NCBI GenBank assembly: GCA_963740395.1
Contig: CAVUEP010000015.1
Span: 68,206 to 132,205, forward strand
Source: CADEEN01 sp963740395
Lineage (GTDB): Bacteria > Pseudomonadota > Gammaproteobacteria > Burkholderiales > Burkholderiaceae_C
Direction of reading: 5' to 3'
Length of the DNA: 64,000 nt
In this document: positions 44,703-52,476 of the stretch, in pieces
Layout: each line of letters starts with the position of its first letter
Numbering within the stretch: position 1 is the first letter of the stretch
Made by a program: the position numbers and the translations under genes
Notes under the pieces: model-generated
Databases searched by the model: none
What the model was told of the DNA's origin: nothing
Seen by the model: the letters and a program-made list of their open reading frames with translations, nothing else

Positions 44703-45182
44703 TCACTGGGTGTTCAGCTGCTTGAGCATGTTGATACTGGTCACCTTGTAGCCAAGAGAGCTGTAGAGGGCCTGGGCGCCAGTGTTCTGCTTGAACACGT
44801 GGAGTCCGATGCTGTGCAGACCGAGATGACGAACGATAGGTTCAAGGAGTTCGAAGGCTGCCCGCGCATGCCCTTGTCGCTGGTGCTTTGCGATAACCTC
44901 GACGTCGTACACGAATGCGGACTTGATGCCATTCTTCTCGACGACCGCGAACCAGATGACGCCAACAGTCTCTTGTTTGGCGTCGTCTCGGATGTCAAAG
45001 ACGAAGTTGTTTGGGGTGCTCAGGCCCTGCGGAAGACTCTGATCAAAGTCCTCCAGCGCCCGTTCGAACGCTCCAGAGCTCGGCCATCGGCCTGCGGTGA
45101 CGTTGTCGTGGGCATAGCCCTTCGCCGAATCCAACCGGTAGGCATCGAACGACTTCTGCTGCATGGGGTGAATCGAGGTCAT
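44703..45182 (-). CDS. Cassette gene: GNAT-family N-acetyltransferase
   Basis: 159 residues starting MTSIHPMQQKSFDAYRLDSA. The acetyl-CoA loop is KHQRQGHARAAFELLEPIVR, and the C-terminal GNAT motif is HVFKQNTGAQALYSSLGYKV. The stop lies two bases after the core of attC 9. The start is 20 bases from attC 10. Substrate unknown. Confidence 0.85.
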   Translation of the reverse strand: MTSIHPMQQKSFDAYRLDSAKGYAHDNVTAGRWPSSGAFERALEDFDQSLPQGLSTPNNFVFDIRDDAKQETVGVIWFAVVEKNGIKSAFVYDVEVIAKHQRQGHARAAFELLEPIVRHLGLHSIGLHVFKQNTGAQALYSSLGYKVTSINMLKQLNTQ

Positions 45183-45202
45183 GCGGTGATTAGTGATGTG
45201 AC

Positions 45203-45332
45203 GTCTAACGTTGGAGCTAAGCGGGCGACGACGGCAGGACGCCAGGCCGCGGGCCGATGAAATGGACCGCGGTCGCACCGGCCCGGGTCTGGCGGCCTGC
45301 CGTTGGCGCTCCGCTTGAGCGAGGGGTTAGTT
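45203..45332 (-). repeat. attC site 10
   Basis: 130 nt from GTCTAAC (45,203) to GTTAGTT (45,332). Main-family outer boxes; the right core ends TT instead of GC, so it departs from the GTTRRRY consensus at one position. Confidence 0.78.
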
Positions 45333-45458
45333 CGCACTGGGTGCCGGGCACCAAAAAAGGTGCCCCATTGCTTAGACGCTTCGGATGGACTTGGCCGGCG
45401 GCACAGTTTTGTGTCGGCAAGTCCAATCTTTGCCTCTCACAGTCTGATGGTGGACAGT

Positions 45459-45722
45459 CTATTTTTGATGTGCCTGGGCGTAGACACGTAGGAGATCGGT
45501 TACCAGGATTCCATTGATCTTCATGCCTTCAATGTTCGCATCGCCGATATCGACGTTTCCAAAGCATACATTTTGGAATCGAGCGTCAGTAAAGGCCACG
45601 TTTCGGAAGACAGAGCCGCGCAGATTGACATCCTCAAATGCGGTTCGCTCGAGGTCGACGTCAAGAAAGTGTGAATCGACCAGAGCGGTGTGCTCGTGCT
45701 TCAGTGAAGGATTGCTGGACAT
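45459..45722 (-). CDS. Cassette gene: short pentapeptide-repeat protein
   Basis: 87 residues. The central part follows the A(D/N)LXX pattern with Phe or Leu at the core position: DSHFLDVDLERTAFEDVNLR and GSVFRNVAFTDARFQNVCF. This predicts about two coils of a right-handed beta-helix. It is much shorter than Qnr or MfpA proteins, so gyrase protection should not be assumed. The 126 bases between attC 10 and its stop carry two inverted repeats and no other gene. Confidence 0.75.
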   Translation of the reverse strand: MSSNPSLKHEHTALVDSHFLDVDLERTAFEDVNLRGSVFRNVAFTDARFQNVCFGNVDIGDANIEGMKINGILVTDLLRVYAQAHQK

Positions 45723-45743
45723 GTGGAACTCCTCGTTTGTGCG

Positions 45744-45801
45744 GCCTAACGTTGGAGTTCAGCGCTTGCCGTAGGCAGTCCGCTGCAATGACAGGCTAGA
45801 C
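45744..45801 (-). repeat. attC site 11 (short, degenerate)
   Basis: 58 nt from GCCTAAC (45,744) to GCTAGAC (45,801), with GTTGGAGTTCAGCGC on the left and GCTGCAATGACAG on the right. It is much shorter than its neighbours and has a mutated right core. Confidence 0.6.
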
Positions 45802-45810
45802 CGCTGGCTG

Positions 45811-46200
45811 CTAAATCTCAGCATAGATTTCCAAGACATTCCCATCAGGGTCTCGGAAGAACAATGTGCGATGACCCCATTGCTGATCAGTTGGACCGGA
45901 GATGATGGTGACACCTCGTTCCTGCAAAGTGGATGCGCAAGTGGCGACCTCGCTTGGCGTGACTCGAAAGGCGAGCTGTAACGAGAGCACGCCAGTTGGA
46001 GGAGACGGATCATCGAAGATGAGTCCACGCTCGGTGAGCGCGAGGATGTTGGAGCCGACTCGGAACTCAATCCATTGAGCTCCAAGCTCTTTGTGGAGCG
46101 ACAAGCCGAGGGTCTCTCCGTAGAACTTGCGCATGGTCTGCATCTGTCGCGCAAAAATCACTGTGTAGTCGAGGCTGCGTATTGGTAGTTTTGAATCCAT
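45811..46200 (-). CDS. Cassette gene: VOC/glyoxalase-fold protein
   Basis: 129 residues with two beta-alpha-beta-beta-beta modules: LDYTVIFARQMQTMRKFYGE TLGL in the first half and GHRTLFFRDPDGNVLEIYAE at the end. The C-terminal Glu in VLEIYAE is a likely metal ligand. The superfamily includes glyoxalases, dioxygenases and fosfomycin- or bleomycin-resistance proteins; the subgroup cannot be assigned by eye. Confidence 0.82.
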   Translation of the reverse strand: MDSKLPIRSLDYTVIFARQMQTMRKFYGETLGLSLHKELGAQWIEFRVGSNILALTERGLIFDDPSPPTGVLSLQLAFRVTPSEVATCASTLQERGVTIISGPTDQQWGHRTLFFRDPDGNVLEIYAEI

Positions 46201-46229
46201 GGCTGAAGACTCCGTGAAGGTCTACGGCG

Positions 46230-46358
46230 GCCTAACGTTCGAGCTAAGAGGGCGCCGGCGGCAGGACGCCAGCGCCCGGCTGGCGAAAATGTACCGCGTA
46301 CCGCCGGCCGGGCGCTGGTGGCCTGCCGTTGGCGCTCCGCTTGAGCGAGGGGTTAGGC
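46230..46358 (-). repeat. attC site 12
   Basis: 129 nt from GCCTAAC (46,230) to GTTAGGC (46,358). Main-family site, near-identical to sites 1 and 7, with the centre GAAAATGTACCGCGTACCGCC. Confidence 0.87.
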
Positions 46359-46359
46359 C

Positions 46360-47002
46360 TCACTGACGCACATAGCGCAAGTGTGTGGCGGCCGGACCAT
46401 CAAGCACCTTGTCGATGCGAAACTGCGGCCCCGGCTCGCGCAGGTTCTCGAAGAGACGTCGCCCGCCGCCGAACACCACGGGCGCCATCGCGATTTCCAG
46501 CTCGTCGATCGACACCCAGGTTCAGATACTGCTGGATCACGTCCGCGCCGCCCGCGATGCGAATATCGCGACCGCCCGCGGACTCCCGAGCCAGCTCAAG
46601 GGCACGCTCCGGGCCGTCGTTGACGAAGTAGAATGTCGTCCCGCCCGGCCGCACCCAGGGTTCGCGCTTCTCGTGGGTAAGAACGTATACCGGAGTGTGA
46701 AACGGAGCCTCCTCGGGCCATGCGACCTCGCCTTGCTCGAACATTCGCTTGCCCATGATGTTGGCACCGCTGCGCTCCATGGTGCTGCGAACCAGGTCAT
46801 TGACCGGACCGGTCTCTCCGCCTGGTCCGAACTTGAGGTTCTCGCGGAAGTACTGCTGATTGAGGATCCAGCTCATCAGCGCACCCCACTTCGCGCCCCA
46901 GTTCTTGTACTCGGGCCTCTCCCAGTTCTCCATGGTCATTCCTTCCGGTGCCATGTAGCCATCGAGGCTAAGTCCGATGTTGACGAATACTTTGCTCATC
47001 AC
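46360..47002 (-). CDS. Cassette gene: dihydrofolate reductase-like (RibD C-terminal) protein, one frameshift
   Basis: The N-terminal part reads MSKVFVNIGLSLDGYMAPEG, typical of RibD_C/DHFR-like cassette and chromosomal proteins. GANIMGKRMFEQGEVAW and IRIAGGADVIQQYLNLGVD follow. Near 46,525 the frame shifts by one; the continuation DELEIAMAPVVFGGGRRLFE completes the family C-terminus and ends at 46,360. The shift lies at GTCGATCGAC, which looks like a small local insertion. Likely a reductase of a pteridine- or pyrimidine-like substrate; the exact role is unknown. Confidence 0.78.
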
Positions 47003-47051
47003 GATCCTTTGTGTTTACCGGCGCTCGCGCACCGATGGTCTTGTTTGTGGG

Positions 47052-47180
47052 GCCTAACGTTCTAGCTAACCCGCCCGGAACGGACGGGCGCCTTGCCCGC
47101 GGGACCGATGATGACCAAAGACGGTATCGCGGGCAAGCCGGCCGGCCGTGGAGGGTCGGGTGTTGAGCGAGGGGTTAGGC
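47052..47180 (-). repeat. attC site 13
   Basis: 129 nt from GCCTAAC (47,052) to GTTAGGC (47,180). Differs from site 8 at only about two visible positions. Confidence 0.85.
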
Positions 47181-47214
47181 CTCACTGCAGACGGACCGGC
47201 AATGGCAGGTGAGC

Positions 47215-47523
47215 TCACTTTTCTGGGTCCCGGGGGCCAGGCGGCCGAAACTTGCCAAGAGCGGCCGCAGCGATGACTACCAGACCGACAACCATGAACA
47301 GGATGCCCCAGGCGCCGGCGAACTGACTCACTCGGTCCTCCACCGTGGTTCCAGGTGCGCTAGGCATGAACAGCCAAGCCACCAGCGCGAACATGGCGAA
47401 GAGCGTCGCTATTGCGACCCTCCGCGGCGTGCCACGTCGCTTCCAGGCGACGTGAAGCAGGTAGCTCCCGGGTCCAAGCACCGCGAGCGTGACAACAACG
47501 ACTGCGAGCGACTCTGCGATCAC
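47215..47523 (-). CDS. Cassette gene: small membrane protein, duplicate B
   Basis: The 102-residue protein is identical to the product at 44,247-44,555. The surrounding DNA from attC core to attC core is also nearly identical, with about four differences seen (for example CGGCAGTGGC against CGGCAATGGC, and TTTTCGGGG against TTTTCTGGG). A recent cassette duplication is the simplest explanation. Confidence 0.65.
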   Translation of the reverse strand: MIAESLAVVVVTLAVLGPGSYLLHVAWKRRGTPRRVAIATLFAMFALVAWLFMPSAPGTTVEDRVSQFAGAWGILFMVVGLVVIAAAALGKFRPPGPRDPEK

Positions 47524-47543
47524 GAGCTACGGTTCGGTGTGAG

Positions 47544-47672
47544 GCCTAACGTTGGAATTAACCGGCTCGCGGCGGCAGGCGGTTTGTGGCTGGCGGGGTG
47601 AGGTGAGCGAAGCGAACCCCGCCGGGCACAAGGCGCCTGCCGTTGGCGGTCCGGTTGAGCGACATGTTAGGC
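47544..47672 (-). repeat. attC site 14
   Basis: 129 nt from GCCTAAC (47,544) to GTTAGGC (47,672). Outer boxes are GTTGGAATTAACCGGC and CCGGTTGAGCGACAT; the long stem GGCAGGCGGTTTGTG differs from the main family. Rightmost attC in the window. Confidence 0.83.
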
Positions 47673-47777
47673 GTCACGGTGGCCGGCTGCGACGGCGTGG
47701 TTCCAAAATGAGCGTTTGCGAGTGAAGACGAAGTGTGCCAGCGTGGATGAGGTGCTCATGCCTGACCCAAGTTAGCG

Positions 47778-48041
47778 CTACAGCGGACTGCAGAGCAGTG
47801 AACACTCAGCAGGCTTTTCACTCTTGCAAGTGGATATCGGTCCCGAAACCTTCCATTTGCCCTTGCCGGTTTCGCACTTTCCAAACTTCCAGACACGTAT
47901 TAGTCCGCTGCCCTCCACGCGGTAAATACAGGTTGTACCTGGTCCGTGAGGACCGAATTCCATAGATTCAAGATGCAGCACCGGGGCTTGGTACGGGTAC
48001 ATCAATGTGTCTTGGGAGAGCCAGCCGGGCGTGGTGGGCAA
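47778..48041 (-). CDS. Possible cassette gene at the broken end of the array
   Basis: An 87-residue reading from a TTG at 48,041, with TLMYPYQAPVLHLESMEF and IRVWKFGKCETGKGKWKVSG and four Cys in the second half (KCETG, STCKSEKPAECSLLCSPL). No family recognised. It may continue to the right, but the sequence changes source near 48,093, so its true start may be missing. The 105 bases to its left hold nothing recognisable. Confidence 0.4.
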   Translation of the reverse strand: MPTTPGWLSQDTLMYPYQAPVLHLESMEFGPHGPGTTCIYRVEGSGLIRVWKFGKCETGKGKWKVSGPISTCKSEKPAECSLLCSPL

Positions 48042-48093
48042 TAGGCCGACCTTTTCGGCCGGAGGACAAGTCCATTCCTGAGCCTGTGCGGCC

Positions 48094-48484
48094 CATGCGA
48101 GGGACGGATGGCCGTCTCTGGCCCTGGGGTAATGACGAGCAGCCTGGCGGAGCGAATTGGGCCAGGGTGCAGGATGGCCATGATGTCACGGCATCTGTCG
48201 GGACCGTTCTGACTGATAAGAGCCCCTACGGCGTCATGGATGGGGCGGGAAACGTGATGGAGTGGGTGGCCGACTGGTACGCGGAAAGCTACTTCAAGGA
48301 GGCCCCTGAGCATAACCCACCGAGCCCGGAGTACGGCACCTATCGGGCGCTTCGTGGGGGGGGGTACGCGACCACAGGAGCCGATATTCGCATCACGAGT
48401 CGGAGCAAAATGGTCCCTGACTTTCGGGATGAAACCATCGGGTTTCGCTGTGCGGTTTCAGGTGAAAAATCAGGGGGGAACTGA
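48094..48484 (+). CDS. Formylglycine-generating-enzyme (FGE-sulfatase) domain, 5'-truncated
   Basis: The C-terminal 130 residues of a SUMF1/FGE-fold protein: RGTDGRLWPWGNDEQPGGAN, YGVMDGAGNVMEWVADWYAE, YRALRGGGYATTGADIRITS and ETIGFRCAVSG. Homology begins abruptly at codon CGA near 48,097; upstream sequence belongs to the integron region. Family members range from true formylglycine generators to other domain users; the catalytic Cys pair cannot be placed in this fragment. First piece of the Nitrospira-like segment. Confidence 0.8.
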
Positions 48485-48504
48485 AGCGGAAAACCCTAAG
48501 AAAC

Positions 48505-48609
48505 CTACAGGAAATCAAAGTAGTAGAGAATAAGGAACACGGCCAAAATTATATTGACAACCATACCGGCCAAAACTATAATGTCGAACACTTTTGAGTT
48601 TTTGTTCAT
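48505..48609 (-). CDS. Very small membrane protein (34 residues)
   Basis: Starts MNKNSKVFDIIVLAGMVVNI after GGGGA about seven bases upstream. It is one hydrophobic helix (VLAGMVVNIILAVFLILYY) ending FDFL. It is divergent from the respiratory cluster. Its composition and ribosome-binding site favour a real gene, but there is no family to compare by eye. Confidence 0.45.
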   Translation of the reverse strand: MNKNSKVFDIIVLAGMVVNIILAVFLILYYFDFL

Positions 48610-48733
48610 CGATATTCCCCTGATTTTTCGTGTGCGGCAAGGAATTTTGAATAACATACGGATTTCTGTGTGTCAAGAAATTCGCTGATGCATCTCAGCT
48701 AGTAATTTTTCCCCATCAGGAGAAGGAGACGCG

Positions 48734-48856
48734 ATGGCAACGGCAACGGCAGATAGCGAGTTGAAAGTCAAGATCGGCAAGATGATTTTTTACATCACCT
48801 GTGCGGTGGGGTTGTGGTTTTTTTATTGGTTCGCCGGAATTCAGTGCCCCTGCTAA
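48734..48856 (+). CDS. Small single-helix membrane protein upstream of the bd-like oxidase
   Basis: 40 residues starting MATATADSELKVKIGKMIFY, with a hydrophobic helix FYITCAVGLWFFYWFAGI and a C-terminal CPC. A strong ribosome-binding site (AGGAGAAGGAG) precedes the ATG. It is co-directional with the oxidase cluster. It may be a small accessory subunit, like CydX in ordinary bd oxidases, but this is inference. Confidence 0.6.
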   Translation: MATATADSELKVKIGKMIFYITCAVGLWFFYWFAGIQCPC

Positions 48857-48917
48857 GCAGGGCCGCTGCACGCTGAGAATTTCTTGAACGTCCGCAAGGT
48901 TTGAGGGAGGAAATGCG

Positions 48918-49040
48918 ATGGGTCAGACAATTGTCTACGTGCTGGTGTCGCTGGTTGTTTGCATTGCCTATTTCACGGCGGTTGACCATTTCTTGATGGA
49001 TTCGCAGGGGCTGGACTTCTGGTATCTGTTCAGGAATTAA
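48918..49040 (+). CDS. Second small membrane protein upstream of the bd-like oxidase
   Basis: 40 residues starting MGQTIVYVLVSLVVCIAYFT, one helix followed by VDHFLMDSQGLDFWYLFRN. GGGAGG lies about five bases before the ATG. It is 61 bases after the previous small gene and 81 bases before the oxidase gene. Probably part of the same transcript. Confidence 0.6.
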   Translation: MGQTIVYVLVSLVVCIAYFTAVDHFLMDSQGLDFWYLFRN

Positions 49041-49121
49041 GCCTGGCGATTGTTCTGCGCTGAGTTGAGCCTGCAGGGAATCATGATGAGTCTTTTTCGG
49101 AATGCATTAAGGAGGTATCCC

Positions 49122-51036
49122 ATGGGTTTAGTAGCCGGGAAGAAGTTGTTCTCAATCATGGCGCTTTGCGCGATGATTGGCCTTCTCCTGCTCCCCATCG
49201 CCGTATCGCTTCCGTCGCTGGCTATGGGTGCAGATGCGCCTGAAGCGGTGGCGAAGGAGGGTGAGGCGAAGGTTGAGAAGGGGAGAGACGTCTATTATAA
49301 GACGGAAGGTATCGTCGTCGGTGCCCCCGCTCCGAAGACGGTCGATGGTCCTCGGGATTATCCGCGGTACAACTTCGAGAGCCGCGTGTTGCTCTGGTTC
49401 GCAAATCAGCAGCACCTCTATTACGGAAGTTTCGTGCTTGCGGTTCCGATCTTCTGCATGGTTATCGAGTTCATGGGAGTGGTGACGAAGGATAAGGCGA
49501 TGGCGAAGCGGTATGATCAGCTCGCCTATGACTTCATCAAGATCAGTCTGACGGCCTATTCGCTGACCGCCATCCTCGGCGGTATCCTGATCTTCACCTT
49601 CCTGACGCTCTATCCCGCATTCTTCGGCTACTTATCCAGCATCTTCCGCCCGGTCATGCATATCTATGCACTGATGTTCGTGGCGGAGAGCGGAACCCTC
49701 TACATCTATTACTACGGTTGGGACAAGATGAAGGAAGGGTTCCTCAAGTGGATTCACTTGAGCATGTCCGTGATCCTGAACGTGATCGGTACGCTTGCTC
49801 ATGTTCCTGGCGAATTCCTGGATCGGCTTCATGATGTCGCCGGCCGGTGTCGATGAGCAGGGTCGGTACCTGGGGAACATCTGGCACGTCATTCATACCG
49901 CGCTCTGGAATCCGCTCAATGTGCATCGCATCTTGGGGAACATGGCGTTCGGCGGTGGTGTCGTGGCGGCCTACGCCGCGTACAAGTTCTTGGCTTCCAA
50001 GACCGACGAGGATCGCGCGCATTACGATTGGATGGGATACATCGCCATGGCGCTCGGCGTGGCGTTCTTGATTCCCTTGCCGTTTGCCGGTTACTGGCTG
50101 ATGCGCGAGGTGTATGCATATCGTCAGCAGATGGGGATTACCCTCATGGGTGGTCTTCTGGCCTGGCTCTTCATTATTCAAGCGACCATGATCGGTATTC
50201 TTTTCCTCAGCACCAACTACTATCTCTGGCAGGCGCTCGGTCGGATGCGCGGTGCGGAGAAGTATCAACGGTACATTAAGTATCTGGTGTTCGTTCTCGT
50301 GTTGCGGCTTCCTGGTGTTCATCACTCCCCACACGATCGTCATGACTCCGGCTGAGCTGAAGGCGATGGGTGGTCAGCAGCACCCGGTGTTGGGAAACTA
50401 TGGTGTCATGTCCGCCAAGAATGGTGGAATCAACGTCATTATTACCACCACCATCCTGAGCTTCGTCTGGTACATGCGAGGCAATAAAGTCTCGACTGTA
50501 TCCTGGTCGAAGTTCGGCAATATCTTCATGGGCGTCTTTTTCGGCTGCGCCTACTTCAATATTATCGGGCTCGCCGTCTTGGATATTACATCCCGGCAAA
50601 CGTGCGAGTCGGTCTGTCGGTGCCGCAGGTGGCGACGACACTGTCCTGCCTGTTCTTCATGTTTGCGCTGAATAGCTTCATGATGAAGGGCGCAAAGCAG
50701 ATGGGTCCGATCGAGTGGGGAAAAATTTCTGCTCGTTCGCAATATGCCCTGATCATGCTCGCAACGGCCTTTACCTGGATGATGGGGCTGATGGGGTACA
50801 TTCGCTCCTCGGTCCGATTGTTCTGGCACGTCAATGAGATCATGCGCGATAACTCTCCCTGGGCCTATACGCATACGGTGGGCTTTGCAGCGAATATGAT
50901 TTCATTCAATGTGTTGTTCTTCTGGATCAGCATTCTCTTCGTCTTCTGGCTCGGGAGCCTTGGGATAAAGAAGGCGCCAGTTGAAGCAAAGGCAGGGGTT
51001 CCAGGCGGCGCTCCGCAGCCAGCTGGGGGCCACTAA
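49122..51036 (+). CDS. Cytochrome bd-like oxidase subunit I (CydA-like), three frameshifts
   Basis: A CydA-family membrane protein of about 637 residues with roughly 14 hydrophobic helices. The start at 49,122 follows AAGGAGG and gives a signal-like N-terminus (MGLVAGKKLFSIMALCAMIG). Helix 2 carries NQQHLYYGSFVLAVPIFCMV, whose His is a candidate heme ligand. Frame changes near 49,805, 50,305 and 50,585 join LNVIGT to LMFLANSWIGFMM, VFVLV to CGFLVFITP, and AVL to YYIPANVRVGLS. The quinol-loop motif GRQPW of true CydA is not seen. Nitrospira genomes encode such divergent bd-like oxidases, proposed as terminal oxidases. No CydB partner is visible. Confidence 0.8.
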
Positions 51037-51117
51037 TCATCTTTAGGATCTTGGTTGGGGGAGTGGAGGCACGGTGCATGTGCCTCCCTCCTACCCAAAC
51101 CTCAGGAGGTTAACACC

Positions 51118-52433
51118 GTGGGCGATCTGATAAATGAAGCTCTCTCAATAGGGTGGCCGCTGCTCGCACTTCTCGCGGGGCTCCTTGTGTATTCTCAGGT
51201 ATCTATTAGCGATCCTGCTGCAAAGAAGCGTGCGTCATTCAAGCTCTTTATTGGCATCATTGCCGCCTTCATGCTGTTGGTGGCGATTGCGCATTATAAG
51301 AACAGCTTCTATGAAGCGAACCGGATGCTTCCGGTCTCGTTGGTTCTCATCACCAGCGATGTGCTTCATGATGGGGATCTACTTCCCCAATCAAGCCGCA
51401 TTGCTGAAGATCGGTGGCTTCATGTTCTTTGTCGCCGCTGGTCTGTCAGGATATGGGAATTGGTTGCCGCAGGTTGAAGGCGGGTTTCCTCCCAAAGAAG
51501 AGAAGATTCAGTTTGAATCGATGACTGCACAACAGTTGGCCGATGAAGGTGAGAAGATCATTTTCGGCGGCATCGGGCAAAATAAAGTTCAGGGTGCAAT
51601 CGGAAAGGGACAATGTCCGCTCTGCCATGCGTTCCATAAGGGAATGTTGGGAGAGCGTGCGCCAAACCTTGATGGCCTTCCTGAACGTGCCGGTAAGGAG
51701 CGGTTAGAGGATCCCAAGTATAGTAAGGGTAAGCCCGCGGCGAGAGATTTTGCTCAAAAAGAAGCATTCCCAGGGTCTGGGACTGCAGAGAATGGTCAGG
51801 AGTATATTGCTGAGTCCCATTCCTGCCCGAGCTGTTATGTCGTTGCCGGTTATGGCGTCAAGGGCACGAACGATAAAGAGAGCCCGATGCCTGCCATTCA
51901 CAAGCCACCGATCTCGTTGAGTCTTCCTGAGTTGGCGGCGGTGGATACCTGGCTGTATGTCCGCGAAGGGCGCGATGCTCCGAGCATACGACGAGATCAT
52001 CAAGTCGTATGAGAAGTTTGTTCCTGAAGCGGACAGGCCGAAACAGCAGGATGATAAGGCAGCGGGGCCGCCAAGCGCGCTTGATGGCGGATGGAACGGA
52101 GCCGGTCGATCAGATTTTTGCAAAGGCCCAGTGCGTGGCCTGCCATACGATTCCTGGTATTCCTGGCGCAGTCGGCACGATTGGTCCTAAGCTTGAAGAG
52201 GGGACGAATGCCCCGCTTCGTATCAAGGATGCGGACTATAAGGGAGCGGCAAAGACGGTTCCTGACTACATCATGGAGTCTATTGTTGACCCAGCGCCTA
52301 CGTCGTAAAGCCATTCCCGGACAATACGATGCCGAAAGTGTTCGGGCAGAAATTGAGCGCAGGCGCTATCAAGAAGATCGTCGATTATCTGTCGCAGGTG
52401 AAAGCGGGTTCGCCGCCACCGAAGATTTCATGA
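51118..52433 (+). CDS. Membrane-anchored multiheme c-type cytochrome, about four frameshifts
   Basis: The start is GTG 51,118 after AGGAGG. Four N-terminal helices (for example WPLLALLAGLLVYSQVSI and KLFIGIIAAFMLLVAIAHY) anchor a soluble domain. Heme c motifs are CPLCH and, later, CVACH; a third site reads CPSCY without the His. The frame changes near 51,375, 51,985, 52,075 and 52,300; joined, the protein ends SAGAIKKIVDYLSQVKAGSP. It lies directly behind the bd-like subunit, so it is a plausible electron entry route from cytochrome c to that oxidase. Confidence 0.75.
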
Positions 52434-52476
52434 TCTTGACTGTCTACCTCTTTTGTTGAGCAAAGGGAGTTCACCG

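Noticed and set aside
45459..45722. Qnr-type quinolone-resistance protein
   Set aside because: Pentapeptide repeats are present, but the protein is only 87 residues, too short for the Qnr dimer fold.
39994..47672. CRISPR array as an explanation for the regularly recurring GTTAGGC-type repeats
   Set aside because: Repeats are 58-130 nt, imperfectly palindromic, spaced by whole genes, and have integron core sites; no short identical repeats with 30-40 nt spacers and no cas genes.
49122..51036. Pseudogene status of the bd-like oxidase
   Set aside because: Frame slips are single-base and no other decay is seen; neighbouring essential genes show the same kind of slips, so sequencing error is more likely.
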